Assembly (NCBI RefSeq): GCF_000283155.1
Contig: NW_004454261.1
Span: 1,522,324-1,586,323 of the forward strand
DNA: 64,000 bases
Direction: 5' to 3'
DNA from: Ceratotherium simum simum
Lineage: Eukaryota > Chordata > Mammalia > Perissodactyla > Rhinocerotidae
In this document: piece after piece, positions 49,202 through 61,300 of the stretch
How the letters are laid out: the number at the start of each line of letters is the position of its first letter
Position numbering within the stretch: the first letter of the stretch is position 1
Translations under genes and position numbers: made by a program
The notes under the pieces: model-generated
Seen by the model: only the letters and a program-made list of their open reading frames with translations
Databases searched by the model: none
What the model was told of the DNA's origin: nothing

Positions 49202-49737
49202 AATAAGAAGAACCAACACAATGATGGTTATTAACAAGGGCCTCCTCCACCCAGGTTTGCAAACACCCTTCACAATGTCCCATCATCGGGATTGTAAGCC
49301 ATCTCGTCTGATATCCTCCCCAAAACAACGGCCAGAGAGGCGACAGAGCTGCCCAAGCGTTTTCACGACACGGACCGTAAAGACACCTTGAACAACGACA
49401 GTAGTAATAACGCTGCCTCCCATGCGCAGCCCCCACAACGAGCTCCGCAGGGACCCCAGGCTGCTGGACAGAAGCCCACCTCCTATCCCGTCTCTCCTTC
49501 AGGCCAAGGCAACAAGTCCCGCCACAAGTGACCCACCCCCAGACGCGCGTCCGAGCTCAGAAACCTGAACTGCTCAAAGCCAGGGCATTTCCCAAATCCC
49601 TACATGCCCTGGGTTCTGCATGAGCTTCCTCCCTTTCAGAGTCTCTATCTCCAGGTGAGAATGAACTGCCCTCACATCAAGGTCTCGATCCTTTCTAAAT
49701 GAGAAGATTAAAAGGGGAGAACAAGAAAGGAAAGAAA

Positions 49738-49942
49738 GGGGCAGCCCCGGTGGCCTAGCGGTTAAGTTCGGCACACTCTGCTCCTGTGGCCTGGGTTTGG
49801 TTCCCAGGCGTGGACCTACACCATTTGTCAGCCATGCCGTGGTGGCCACCCACATACAAAACAGAGAAAGATGGGCACAGATGTTAGCTCAGGGCCAATC
49901 TTCCTCAGCAAAAAAAAAAGAAAAGAAAAGAAAGAAAGACTG
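49738..49942 (+). mobile_element. ERE SINE 14
   Basis: GGGGCAGCCCCGGTGGCCTA head, GGTTTGGTTCC B box, CACCCACATACAAAACAGAG and GATGTTAGCTCAGGGCCAAT tail. AAGAAAGGAAAGAAA-like A/G-rich flanks lie on both sides, but the duplication cannot be delimited in purine-rich DNA. Confidence 0.9.
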
Positions 49943-50084
49943 GGTGACACAACCAACAGGGTGAGCTAATATGGCCCAACCTTCTTGGTTCCCCAAGAAC
50001 CAGCCCTCTCCCGGTACCTTCTAAACTGGGCCAGGCATCTGAACTGCGACAGGACTACTCACAGGGAGCTGTGTCAATCCCTCC

Positions 50085-50235
50085 ACACACCCTCACTTCC
50101 TTCCACTCACAACAATCCTCTGAGTTGGCCCATGTCACCTTGTCACAGATAAGGAAGATGAGGCCCAGAGAGGTTAAGGGACTTGCTCAGGGTCACGCAG
50201 GTGGGGAGGAGGCGGTGGTGGGGCTGGAAACCAGC
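50085..50235 (-). repeat. MIR relic
   Basis: GTCACAGATAAGGAAGATGA, GCCCAGAGAGGTTAAGGGAC and TTGCTCAGGGTCACGCAGGT are the reverse complement of the MIR core. Confidence 0.8.
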
Positions 50236-50359
50236 TGTTCCCACCTGGGCGCCAGCACTGAGTCCTCTCTCCCTCACATCCAATCCACTCACGAGGCTGC
50301 CTCCAAATCCACCCAAGTCCAGTCCTCTTCGTCCCGGCCCCGACCACCTTCTCTCTGAG

Positions 50360-50835
50360 CCACTGTCAGGCTCACCTGGGTGACGGCTGGAGAGCCCTCC
50401 CTGCTTTCACTCCTGACAGCCACCATAAATCTCTGATGTCCTCACCCCCTCCCAAGGCTCCTCCCTGCTTTTAATGGGGTCCAGCATCTCCCCACAGCCA
50501 AAGTGGCAGGGTCCACTCGGTCTAGCGTCTACAAACCTCAGGGCCTACCGCTCTCCCACTAGCTCATACGCTCAGCCACCCCAGCCGCCTTCTGATGCTC
50601 AAACATATCAAGCTCATTCCACCTCAGGACCTTTGCACATGCTGTTTGTTCTTCCACTAGGAGCTCCTTGTCCCAGCTCTTCTCAGGGTTAGCACCTTCC
50701 AGTCATTCAGATCTCTGCCTAATGTCACCCGGGAGAGGCCTTCCCTGGCCTCCCGGTAGAGAAGGCCTGCAATCAAATCCCTCTCTCGCCTTCATCACAC
50801 AGGGGACATCTGTCCCTTGCTGGCTACTTAGCGCC
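50360..50835 (-). repeat. L2 relic (3' part)
   Basis: CTCAGGACCTTTGCACATGC, TGTTTGTTCTTCCACTAGGA, CATTCAGATCTCTGCCTAAT and GAGAGGCCTTCCCTGGCCTC occur in the order expected for a reversed LINE-2 3' end. Confidence 0.75.
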
Positions 50836-50940
50836 CAGCCTGGTAGGACAAACACAGGTATATCTAGTACCACAAACTCTCGGGCCATCGGGGGTGTGTG
50901 GGCCTGGTCGTCTTCTGCATCGCTGGGGCCGGTGGAGGCA

Positions 50941-51360
50941 GTGGGCTGCGAGAACGCCACGGGAGCTGTACCTGGCAGCCAGGGGCGAGAGCCCCCGTGC
51001 CGAGCGCTCCTTAACGGACGTCGCCCCCTTTCCGGCTCGTCCTCCTCTAGCAAGCGAAGCATGTGGGGACGCAGAGGCCCAAAGAGGCTGCACTGTTCGT
51101 CCCCAGCCCGGGGCAGCGACAGGGTCCACTCCCAGCTCTGGCTCTAGACCACAAGCCACACGCTGCCTCGGGACGAGGCCCAGGCCCCACGGGGACCCCA
51201 GCACAGCCCCTTTCCAGGCAGGACTTCACCACGTCCCGCAGCCGTCACCGCCTCCCCCGGGGCGCAGGGTCGGCATTGAGGGGACCGTCAGAGCCGCGAG
51301 CTCTCTCCACCCCAGCCGAGTCGCTGGGGGCTGTCCGCGCCCAGGTGGAAATCTCGAATG
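50941..51360. other. CpG-dense patch
   Basis: By hand count there are about 36 CpG in 420 bp of roughly two-thirds GC, an observed/expected ratio near 0.8. That meets loose CpG-island criteria. No repeat is recognised, and no exon or TATA motif is evident. It is a candidate for an alternative KDM4B promoter or enhancer, but other parts of this window are also CpG-rich. Confidence 0.4.
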
Positions 51361-52711
51361 CAGAGAGCCGGAGGCAGAGAGCCGAGGGCTCCGGGGTTTC
51401 CCGAGACCCCCCCCCTTGCCAGGCCTCCCCCGCAGCCCCATCCGAGGTTGCAGGCTGCACCTGGAGCCCGGACGAGGCTCAGCGTGAAGCCAGCAGCCTG
51501 GGGGATGAATGTTCTCGGCCGAGGTTACAGGCAAACGAAGGGGAGCGTGGGGCTCTAGTGGTCCCCGTCTCGTGCGTGCACCCTTCTCCCGGGTGCCGTG
51601 CAAGTGGCCGGGGTCACAGCGACGCCCGCTCCCTCGCCCCCGACCGACCCTGAGCACACTGAGGTCCCCACCCTGCCGGGCGCCCAGGCTGTGTGACAGG
51701 ACCCCCTGCCTGCCAGTCACAGGGCCACATTGCTGGTCCCCACCAGGTGTCTTTGCCTCCTCCATGATCACATCAGCCTCTCGGGGCAAGGGGGACGTCT
51801 TCTCACCCCCAGAGGGACCCCCAGAAATTCCACCCACAGACTGACCACACACGTCCAAGGCTCACCAGGGACCACAGGGGCCTTACCGTCTTGGGTTTGC
51901 CTCGCGGTGACTGCTCACTTCTATACCGTGAAGACAAATTACCTTTATAACGAACATCCCTCCAGGAGACTCGTTAGAAGCCGATCTCAAAGCGGTCAGG
52001 CCTTCTCCTGGCTAAAGCCCACGTTAATGAACACAGGGAGAGCCGGGGCTGCGGGGAGCGGGCGCTGGAACCCCGAGGCGGCAGCTCCTGGTACCCCACG
52101 TCATGGTGGCCGCACCCAGGACACCTGTGCCCGAGCGGGGACAGCCGAGGGGCACGAAACCCAACCAAGTGCTTTTCACCGCCAGGAGCCGGTCTACACA
52201 ATCCACAGCCCCACCCCGAGCCCTCACGCGGGCCCGGGGCACCATCCACCTGGTGCCACAGTCGTCCGGGCTGGTGGCGCCACACCAAACCCAAGTTCAC
52301 TGGAGGGGAACAGCCGGCGAGGCGTGCAGAACAGGCCGCGGGACTCCGCGTTCAGGCCTGGCTGCCTGCGGCCCAGCCTCCCCCAGGAACACCGGCCCTG
52401 CTTCCTGGTCGATCAAACCCACTCAAACCCTCCTGCCGGCCCCATTCAGACAAAGCAGCTCCAGAAGGGAACGAATCAGGCCTATTTTCAAGGTACCGTC
52501 TAACAACCTAGACTGTTCCTCAACTTCCTTCCCAGCACAAACCCGGAACAGCAGCGTAAACACCGTGGGCTATTCTGGAATGGAAGGTGGTTTCAGAAAC
52601 TTCTATTGCAACCACACCTTGGTTCACGTCAAGGAAAGACAGAAGCCCAGAGAAAAGTTGTTACTGTGCTCGGCTGAAGGCCACCCTAGGCCAGGCCTGC
52701 TGGAAATCAGG

Positions 52712-52893
52712 ACATTCAGGGCTGGGTCATTCTCTGGGGGGCCGTCCTGGGCACTGCGGGGGGTTAAGCAGCATCCCTGGCCCCACCCACTCGATGCCAG
52801 GAGCACCCCAGTGTGACAGCCAAAGATGTCCCCAGACATCGCCCAGTGTCCCCTGGGGCAGAGTCGCCACTGGGGTGGGAACTACTTCGCTTA
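52712..52893 (-). mobile_element. MER5A-like hAT relic
   Basis: Reverse orientation: GGGGGGCCGTCCTGGGCACT, AGCAGCATCCCTGGCCCCAC, CAGTGTGACAGCCAAAGATG and GTCCCCTGGGGCAGAGTCGC are the reverse complement of MER5A blocks. Confidence 0.78.
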
Positions 52894-52934
52894 AGGATTT
52901 TCGGGTGGGTATTAACAAGAGGCAGTGCCCTCCA

Positions 52935-53005
52935 CTGCCACCCCCATGTTGCGGATAAGGACAAAGACCCAGCCGAGGCGGGATCTGAACCCGGGCAGGC
53001 GGGGG
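52935..53005 (-). repeat. MIR relic
   Basis: CCCCATGTTGCGGATAAGGA and GGCGGGATCTGAACCCGGGC resemble the reversed MIR core and head. Confidence 0.5.
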
Positions 53006-53929
53006 GCGTGGCTACCAGCCTCCAGCTGCTGGCCCCCCTCAGTCAGCCCGCCCTGAGCCCTGAGGCCATTTAAGACCCTCCGCAACTGTGGGATGCTATT
53101 TCCCAGCCCCGCTTGGACACGAGTCTCTCTCCTGGGCTCTCCAAGTTCCTGCAGCTCCCTTCCCGGAAACACCTCGAGTCCCAAGTTCAGGGCCCCGCAG
53201 CACGGCCAGCATCCTTGCCACAAACGCACCGCCCTGGGCTCGGCCACAAGCACTCCTTGGCCCTCACAACTGGTACACGCTCTTGCCAAAGACAGGAGGC
53301 GGCAGGCAAGGGCCCACGGGAAGGCCTGCAGCCACGGCCATGGCCGCCGACCCACTGGGGCTGGCCACCGAGCACGTCCCGGAGTGAGCAGCAACCCTGA
53401 GGCTGGGCTGGCCCGGCCACAGCGTCTCAAGAGCAGGGTCTCCAGCTTTCTGCACCTCCCCACAGGACCCCAAACACAGGGCCCCCCCAGGGGTCAGCCC
53501 TGCCTCGCCGAGGCAGGCCGTCCTGACCTCCGGGTGCCCCCACGGCCTCCGCCTCCTCGTCCAAGCACTGCCTCATTCCCACCACCTCCAGGCCCCCAAA
53601 GGGCTCTCCCTCAGCTGCACCCACCGCAGTGGATCCCACCCCCCTCACTCAGCCCCCAGTGGCCGTAGCTGGTTTGTGTTGGGTCTGTCTCATCTCCCCA
53701 GCTAGAGGCGAATGGATCCAGAGATTCTGATGGGCTGCAAAGGTGGGCAGGAATGGGAGGTGTGGAAGGGACGGCCTCCACTAGGCACCAGGCACCCCCA
53801 TTTATAGCATCCCCGACCCCATCACAGCGCTCAGCTCCTCCAGGGACAATGGTCGACCCCAAGGACCAGCCCGGGGAAGGGCCAGCGCCAAGCGTCAAAT
53901 ACACACAGGATGTCCCAGACTGATTCCAA

Positions 53930-54125
53930 AAAAAATGGTGTAAAATATCTCAGGAACAATTTTTATAGTGATTACATGCTGAAATGGTAACATTTTGGGT
54001 ATATTAGGTTCAATAAAATACATTATTCAAATTAGTCCCACCTGTTTCTTTTTACCTTCTAACGTGGCTACTAGAAAATTCTAAATCACACGTGGGCTCG
54101 TTTTGCGCCTTTAGTGGACAGCGAG
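53930..54125. repeat. AT-rich old DNA-transposon-like fragment
   Basis: AAATGGTAACATTTTGGGTA and TAACGTGGCTACTAGAAAAT, then a CACACGTGGGCTCG block ending TAGTGGACAGCG, resemble an old hAT/Charlie-type element with a 'ttggacagcgctg' end. Family not resolved. Confidence 0.4.
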
Positions 54126-54149
54126 GCCTTAGAAAAGACCTGGGTGCAC

Positions 54150-54300
54150 ACCCGCGCCCGTGCTTTCTTCTGAGGGCTCTGTCGTTTCTGCTCCTACACT
54201 CAGGTCGTTGATCACCCTGGAGTTAGTTTTGTGTACGGCGTGAGGTAGGGGTCCAAGTCCGTCACTGGACATTGAGTCAGCGTCCACACGGTATCCTCTG
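54150..54300 (-). mobile_element. LINE-1 ORF2 fragment, reverse
   Basis: TCTTCTGAGGGCTCTGTCGT, CAGGTCGTTGATCACCCTGG, AGTTAGTTTTGTGTACGGCG and GAGGTAGGGGTCCAAGTCC match the reversed endonuclease/RT part of LINE-1 ORF2. It is the only minus-strand (KDM4B-sense) LINE-1 I found. Confidence 0.7.
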
Positions 54301-55439
54301 CCGGGGGACAGAAGGTCACACACACACGCCACTGTCCCCACAGGGAAGCCCCAGCAGAGCCATGGGAGGAAGTGGGGCTGGTAGGCTATGCTGCCAGGAA
54401 ACCAGGCCCCTCCACCCCTCGCCCTCCCCAAGGGCCCAGCGGCGTTTCCTAATCCCCCAGCCGGTGAGAGAACCACCCCTGGAGGGCAAGGGGCACCCAC
54501 CTACCCCTTTAACCACTGGGAGGTGGGGAGGGGGTAGCCGGGCCCCCCCTGCAAGCTCTGCTCAGTGGCTGGCAGGCTTCACGGGGGCTCTGTGGGGGCC
54601 ATGGGGACACTTAGAACCCGGTCACTGCCTTCTGAGACAACACACGACCCTGTCAGGGCCGGGGCGGCACAGACCAGGAGAGGGAAGGGGCCCAAGAAGG
54701 CAGCTCGCTTTCAAACCCGCTGGTCAGACATGTAGGGGGTCCCGGAAAGCAGGTGCGTGTGGGTCTCCTTCCAGCCACGGGAAGCTCTCGGGCAGGCCCG
54801 CTCAGGCTCAGACAGCGCACGGCCAGCCAGGCCAGCAGGGGTGACAGCGGCACCGGGGCAGGCAGGAACCAGGACACCCCTTTCCGGCCCAGGCCCTGGC
54901 GGACTTGGGGCAGGGAGGTCCCGTCCTGCCCACCAGGAGATGAACCTACAGGACACAGGAAATGGACAAGCCAGAGAGGTGGGGCCGGGCCACGGTGCTC
55001 CACGGAGCACACATGGAGGCCCTGCAGCTGCATGGGAGGTCCGCGGGGTACCCCCTAGGCCAGGCACAGCCCACCCTGCATGGACCCCGCCCAGCTCGGG
55101 CTGGAGGAGGAGGAGGGCGGAGAGGTGAGGACTCTCCCTGAACACTGCAGTCAGAACCTGCGGGTGCAAAGAGCAGCTGCAGCGCCTCTTGCAGGCGAGG
55201 GGGGGCATCGCGCCTGGGGTGCCAGACCCCCCTCGTCCTCAAAGCCCATCCTCAAACCCACGGGCCAGGTCTCGCCGTCTCTGTCCTCCCTCTACCGACC
55301 CCTCTCGACCCTGGCCCCCAAGATGTAGCCCCATAAAGGGTTTCCGTGCTGTCTCTGTCCAGGGGGCCGACCGGGTGAGCAGTCTTCATGCTGCAGCCCT
55401 GGGATTCTGGAACTCTGAGACGGTCTGGGGCACAGAAGG

Positions 55440-55905
55440 GGCAGGAAAAAGTAGAAACAACCTAAATATGATCAACGGATAGTGGATACACAGAGTGTAA
55501 TCCATCTACACACTGGAATATTATGCAGCCATGAAAAGGAGTGAAGCCCTGACACAGCCACACCGTGGATGGACCTTGAACACACGACGCTCAGTGAGAG
55601 AACCAGACACAGAAGGACACACAATGTGTGATCGCATTGATGTGAAATGTCCAGAACAGGCACATCCACAGACAGAGTTGGTTCGTGGTTGTCAGGGGCT
55701 GGGGAGGGAGATGGGGAAGGACTGTTTGACAGGTATGGGGTTTCCTTCTGCGGTGATGGAATGTTCTGGGATTTGTTAGTGGTGATGGTTGCACAACACT
55801 CTGTAAGTGTTCTAAAAACTAGTAAATTGTCCACTTTAAAAGGGTGAATTTTATGTGACATTATATGTGAATATCTCGATAAACATATATATTTTAACAA
55901 AAAAC
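55440..55905 (+). mobile_element. LINE-1 3' end, 5' truncated
   Basis: From GTAGAAACAACCTAAATATG through ACACTGGAATATTATGCAGC and AAAAGGGTGAATTTTATGTG to GAATATCTCGATAAACATAT. Shares the GAACACACGACGCTCAGTGA string with 10260 and 30535. Confidence 0.87.
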
Positions 55906-57932
55906 AGGGCAGGAGCATTTTAAAGGGGGCAGTTCTAGAAAATTCGGGGTCTGGTCGGCACACGAGAGCCCACTGTTGGGCAGCTGTCAGGCGGGTCCCC
56001 AGTGACTTGAGCAATGTTGGTCTCGCCTCGCTGAGCAGACTCTACGCTCCGTGAGGGCAGAGCCGCCCTCCCCACTCCCCTCGGAGCCTGGCACGGGGGG
56101 TCCAGAGACACCCAAGAGACAGGGGGCTGCCCCTGCCCCCTCCCTGTCCTCCTCACACAGGTCTCCCAGGCCATGGCCCTGAACGTCCCCTCCAAGTCCC
56201 CTCTTCCTCTGCCCGCCAGCTCACCGTCACCACGCTGACAAGGCTCGGCTCAGACGGCGACGCTTCTGTCGCCTCCTTGGCCCCCACCCGAGCCAGCGAG
56301 CTGCCCCGCCCTGTGCTTCCACGGCCAGGTTTCCATCTCTCGTGGCAGCTCTGCTCCCCCGGCCCCCGCTGTCCCCTCTTGGGAGCCCTGCTCCATGCCT
56401 CCCGCCGTGGGCCGTGACCCCCGCAGGGCAGGAGACAGGCACGCAGCCTTGACCACAACATCGCACTCAGCTAGTTAAAACAGACACCCTGGGACGGGCC
56501 CAGGGCTCCAGACACACATCCGGATGGCTGGTGTCCACCGTAAAGCCACAGGCCAGCCGGGATCAGGAAAACAATCCGCAGATCACCAGACCCAGAGCCA
56601 AGTGTGGGAAGCCTTCTTCGGTTCTTGATTCCGTATCTTCGCCTCGAGGCTGGCGGACAACACGGCTGGGCGTTTGCGGAGGCCACGTGATGTGTCACCG
56701 AGGCCACCGTGCCCAAGCTCCCTGCGACGGTCAGCCTGAACCCCACCGTGCCCAGCCGCTGCAGCTCTGTCTGCGGCAAACAAGACCTGTCCATCTGTCC
56801 ATCCAACCACCCGTCCTTCCCTCTGTGGGGCGCGGCGAGAGGGGCCGGGCGTGCAGAGCAGCCAGCGTCCCGATGACCGAGGCCGCTGGGCAGTCCTCAG
56901 CTCAGAGCAGGGAGGACGCCGAGGCCAGAGCGGCCGAGACCACACTGCAGCTCCCGCACGCTGCAGCCCGGGAGGGCAGGAAAACGAGACGCCTTCCTTC
57001 CAAAACGGTGTCAGAAAACCAGCTTTCTCTTCCAACTCCCCACTCTTCCTTGGGGGGAAGGGGTTGGAATAAAGCAGTGAATCGAGACTTTAAATTCCAG
57101 GCCCTTTACTCACACGCAAGCTCGAGAAGAGCAATTCTCTCCCGACTCGTGACCGAGATAATCAGATCCATGCAGCCTGCCGACCCAGGATGGGGAGCCC
57201 CCTCTGCCCGGGGCCGACCCTCTCTGATGGATGCAATTCTCCCGCAGAGCATGGGGGAACAGCTGGGGCCAGGAGCAAAAGGACGGACCTCCAGGTCCAG
57301 CCGCCCGCCAGGGTCCTGCCCGTGTCCTCACTCATTCGGGGGGCCCGGCTAGCAGAGACCACCCCAGCCAGCTCCGGGCTGCCGCCTTCCCAAACGGGCT
57401 GCCCTCCGGAGCTCCGGCCAGGCGCACAGCTCGCGTCCACCCCACTTGTGGTCCGGGGGTCCCCCGCGCCCATCGCCGGGCCGTCACTGCGCCTGCTGGC
57501 GGCTGCCGGCTGGCTCTCGGTCAGAGGAGGCCTCTGGGGTCCATCCTCTCGCTTCTTCTGCACAAAGTGCGATTCTGGATCCACCGCCAGCTCATCTGAC
57601 ACGACTCATTTCTCTCCACGGCGTCTCCCCTGAGACTGAGCGAGCAGCCACGAAACCACAAAAGCGGGCCCGCCCCGCCCCTACCTGCCCAGAAGGTGCC
57701 ATCGTGTGGGTCCAACTGCAACCCCAGAACGGAAGTGGGTGCCGGGGACACGGCCTGACCGCCCACCTACAGGTCACCTCTTCCCAGCTTGCACTACAGG
57801 TCGTCCGAGAAACATGCCCATGACGATGGGTGCCGGCAAACGGGGTCACAGCCTGCATTAGTGACTGTTTTGCTCTGAACCTGGAGACGCATGTGGGGCA
57901 CGCAGCCCTTGGTGGCTTCTTTCTTGATTCTT

Positions 57933-58174
57933 TTTCTCTTTTTTTTTTTTTTTTTGTGAGGAAGGTAACATCCTGCCAATCCTCCTGTTTTTGCTGCGGA
58001 AGACTGGCCCTCAGCTAACATCCGTGCCCATCCTCCTCTACTTTATATGGAACACCGCCACAGCATGGCTCTACAAGCGGTGCGTCAGTGCGCGCCCGGG
58101 ATCCGAAACTGTGAACCCCGGGCGGCTGAAGCGAAGCGCGTGAACTTAACCACTACACTACCAGGCCAGCCCGA
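57933..58174 (-). mobile_element. ERE SINE 15 with target-site duplication
   Basis: Reverse orientation: a poly-T of about 17, two tail units (GGTAACATCCTGCCAATCCT and CAGCTAACATCCGTGCCCAT), and AACTTAACCACTACACTACC with CAGGCCAGCC at the right. TTCTTGATTCTT flanks it at 57921 and 58175. Confidence 0.93.
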
Positions 58175-59139
58175 TTCTTGATTCTTATTCTTTGCCCACT
58201 AAACAAACACACTCGAGGCCTCCACCCCGGAGAGTCACAGCTGGGAGCCACAGAACGGCTCTGTGCCCCACCGCTGCCAAAAGGCACAGCCCGCCCGTGG
58301 GGACAGGTGGCTTAACGCAAACTTGTCATCAATCCCCTCACGTCCACTGGAACCTCGGAGGTGGGAGGAGAAGAGAGAAGAGACAGGGAAGGAAGGGAGA
58401 GATGCAGAGGCAGAGACAGACAGAGACAAGCAAAAAAAAAAAAAAAAGGCCACTTTGGGAAGGCGAGAAGTTCTGAGTAACCCTCTCCAGACTGTTGATT
58501 TCCACCGACCGAAGGAGGTAGGGCTGTAAATTAACGGGACGCTTCCTTGACAAGTCAGAACGTTCCTGGGACAGGACCAAACCTGAGACGTAAGGATCTG
58601 CCTGGCTCGGAAACCACCCGTCGGCTCATCTCCGCTCCCCCAAGTCGTGATGGAGGAGGAGGTGGGCCCACCCCTCCAGTGGCCACCTAATGTCCACGCG
58701 CCCCCCAGAGCTGAGCTGTCACACCCACAAAAGCCGCCTCGCTGCAGAAGCCACCTCCCAGGGCTGCAAACCCCTTCCGACGGGGCACTGTGGTTGGTAA
58801 AGAGGATGGGTCGGAGGCTTACAAAACAACATGGTTGGGAAACAGTGTCTTCCTCTGAAACCCTCAGCATCTGCCAGGTCTAAACAACCTCCTTAGGCTG
58901 CACGGACTCCTCACCAATCTTCTGCTGCCTGTGGGGCGACGCTAAGGGGGCAGCGCACACAGCCAAGTGGCTGCCTGCCTTACGCCCACTTTTTCTCCTC
59001 CTCGATTACGAGGCTGTTCTCCTGGACGGGGTCAGAATTTTCTTACATTCCCTGCACTTTTAATTCCCCTCGAAACAAGCCACAACCCATTTTCTTAAAC
59101 ACAGAGAATGACTCTAAATGCACTGATGTACGAAAGATG

Positions 59140-60020
59140 GACATTCATTCATTCAACAAACAAATGTCCACCGAACACCCACTCTGTGCCCGGAACTGTC
59201 CTAGGCGCTGGGGAGACGCAGTGACCAAGACAGATGACGTTCCTCCAGCACGGGCCTCGCCCCCTAGGCCGGAGGTCTGCAAACTCCGGCCACGGGGCAA
59301 TTCCTGCTGCCACCTGGTTTTGTGCAGCCTGAGAGCTAAGAATGGTTTTGATGTTTTTTCATAGTTGGGTGGAAAAAAAAATCCAAAGAAGAAAACTGGT
59401 TCATGACTATATGTGAAAAGTGCACAGAATTCACATTTCAGCGTCCATCGATAAAATTTTATTGGGACCCGGGCACCCTCGTTCATTTCCATACTTTTGG
59501 GCTATAAGGGCGGAGCAGTCATCGAGACAGAGCTAAAAATACTCTCTGACCCTTTACAGAAAAAGCTCACACCCTAGTGGACGAGACAGACGATACACAC
59601 ATAAACAGATTAATATGCATTTCTGGTAGTGCCGATTGCAAAGAAGAAAAGGCAGGCTGGGGAGAGAGGGTGACAGGAAGGGTGAACTTAGGCAGCGTGG
59701 TCAGTGATGGCCTTTCTGAGCCGGGACCTGAGTGACAAAGAGCCGGCTGGGTAGAGGCGTGAGGGAACAGCATTTTGGCAGAGGGAACAGCAAGTGCAAA
59801 GGCCCTGAGGCAGGGAAGAGTAGGCAGGTAAGGCGTTTAGACTGAAGGGGCGCAGGCACAGAGGAAGAGTGGTAGGGCAGGGAGAGAGGAGGGTGCCACG
59901 GAGGACAGAGCAGGGAGGCCACATGAAGAGGCCTAGAATTTTTTCCAAGGACAACAGGAAGCCACTGGAGGATTCTGAGCAGAGGAAGGCAGTTTTTAAA
60001 GATTTTAAAAGCTTCTTGAG
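59140..60020 (+). repeat. L2 element, interrupted by a hAT-like insertion
   Basis: The left part is CATTCATTCAACAAACAAAT and GGAACTGTCCTAGGCGCTGG. After the insertion it resumes with CACACCCTAGTGGACGAGAC, AGAGGGAACAGCAAGTGCAA, GGCCCTGAGGCAGGGAAGAG and ACAACAGGAAGCCACTGGAG. These are colinear with mammalian L2. Confidence 0.8.
59268..59568 (-). mobile_element. hAT-like DNA element nested in L2
   Basis: GGTCTGCAAACTCCGGCCAC, CATTTCAGCGTCCATCGATA, AAATTTTATTGGGACCCGGG and GACCCTTTACAGAAAAAGCT. Same family and long form as 19195. An 8-bp duplication cannot be fixed with confidence (candidates CCCCTAGG and ACCCTAGT). Confidence 0.7.
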
Positions 60021-60620
60021 GGAGCAGGAGTGAAAAGGAACAGACTAGTTGGGACACCTTCTCTGACTAACCAGACACTCCCAGAACCAGCCAAGTCAAA
60101 GCAGCCAGTCAACTCAAAAAGCAATTCATCCAACAACAGTAACAAAGTCAATTGATCCACTCAGGCCTTAGGATGGAGGCGATACAAAGTTTCTTTTTCA
60201 ACATTGCTGTTAAATCATTTCATTGCCTAAGAGTATCTGGGACCAGCACCTTAACAGTCCCCCCACGACGCAGACATTACTGCTCAGGAAGAGGCGAAGA
60301 TTAAAGAAAAAGACGTGTGTCACCATGAAGTCAACTTAAAGAAAGCTGTTAAGCAAATTAGCGGGAAGGGGTATGGTGACGTGGAGCGAGTGGAAGCCTG
60401 GGCAGGGCACCTGCCGGGCTGGGAGTCGGGCACAGCCCAGGACGACGCCCGCATCAGCCTGGCGGTCCCTGAGCAGGGCGGGGTGGGTGGCATGGGCGTG
60501 TCTGCGGGCAGGGGAAAGGCAGAGGGACAGTTGGGAAGGACCTGGACAGCCAGGCCAGGGAGTCTATGGCGGATACAGTTTGCAAATAGGAGCCCCTCCC
60601 TATTAAGCGGGGAGTGGAGG

Positions 60621-60838
60621 GGACCGGCTCCGTGGCTCAGTGGTTCAGTGCGTGTGCTCTGCTGCTGGCGGCCCGGGTTCGGATCCCGGGCGCGCACCGA
60701 CGCATCGCTTCTCCGGCCATGCTGAGGCCGCGTCCCACGTACAGCAACTAGAAGGATGTGCAGCTATGACATACAACTATCTACTGGGGCTTTGGGGGAA
60801 AAAAAAAAAAAAAAAAAAAACTTTAAAAAAAAAAAAAA
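60621..60838 (+). mobile_element. ERE SINE 16 with a perfect 16-bp target-site duplication
   Basis: GGACCGGCTCCGTGGCTCAG head, GGTTCGGATCCCGGGCGCGC around the B box, CAACTAGAAGGATGTGCAGC and CTACTGGGGCTTTGGGGGAA tail, then two long A runs split by CTTT. AAGCGGGGAGTGGAGG is identical at 60605-60620 and 60839-60854. It is the best candidate in the window for a young insertion. Confidence 0.95.
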
Positions 60839-60937
60839 AAGCGGGGAGTGGAGGAAGGGGAGAAAGGGGACCAGAACTCGAGGTAGATCAGGGTCTGGCC
60901 AAATATGAGGCTGCTGTGGGGTTAAAGGTTAAGTGAG

Positions 60938-61095
60938 AGGGTCTCGCCCGGGGGCAACTGTGTCCCCCAGGGGACACTGTGGTTGCCACAGCTGGGGGAG
61001 GGGGAGGTGCTGCTGGCACGGAGTGGGTGGGGGCTAGGGATGCTGCTCGACCCCCCACAGTGCCCAGGACGGCCCCCCGAGAAGGACCCGGCCCC
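60938..61095 (+). mobile_element. MER5A-like hAT relic
   Basis: GGGGCAACTGTGTCCCCCAG, GGGGACACTGTGGTTGCCAC, TAGGGATGCTGCTCGACCCC and CAGTGCCCAGGACGGCCCCC follow the MER5A order. Confidence 0.8.
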
Positions 61096-61209
61096 GATGC
61101 GGACAGGGCAGGCGGGAGAGCCTGCCAGAGGCAGACAGCAGCAATAAGTCAGCTCCGGGCTCAGAGCTCCCCCATGCCGCGCCTTCCATCCCCTCTGATC
61201 CCCACGATG

Positions 61210-61300
61210 AGCTAGGATGGGGTCTCGCTGCACCCGTTTTACAGATGAGGAAAGTGAGGCCCAGGGACGTGCCCCAGAGGAGGGATCTGAAGCCCGTGTG
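61210..61300 (-). repeat. MIR relic
   Basis: CCGTTTTACAGATGAGGAAA, GTGAGGCCCAGGGACGTGCC and GGGATCTGAAGCCCGTGTG are the reversed MIR core. Confidence 0.75.

Noticed and set aside
48069..49436. Long open frames spanning 48246-49145
   Set aside because: They exist only because the run of N has no stop codons. The readable ends are LINE-1, SINE tail and unassigned sequence.
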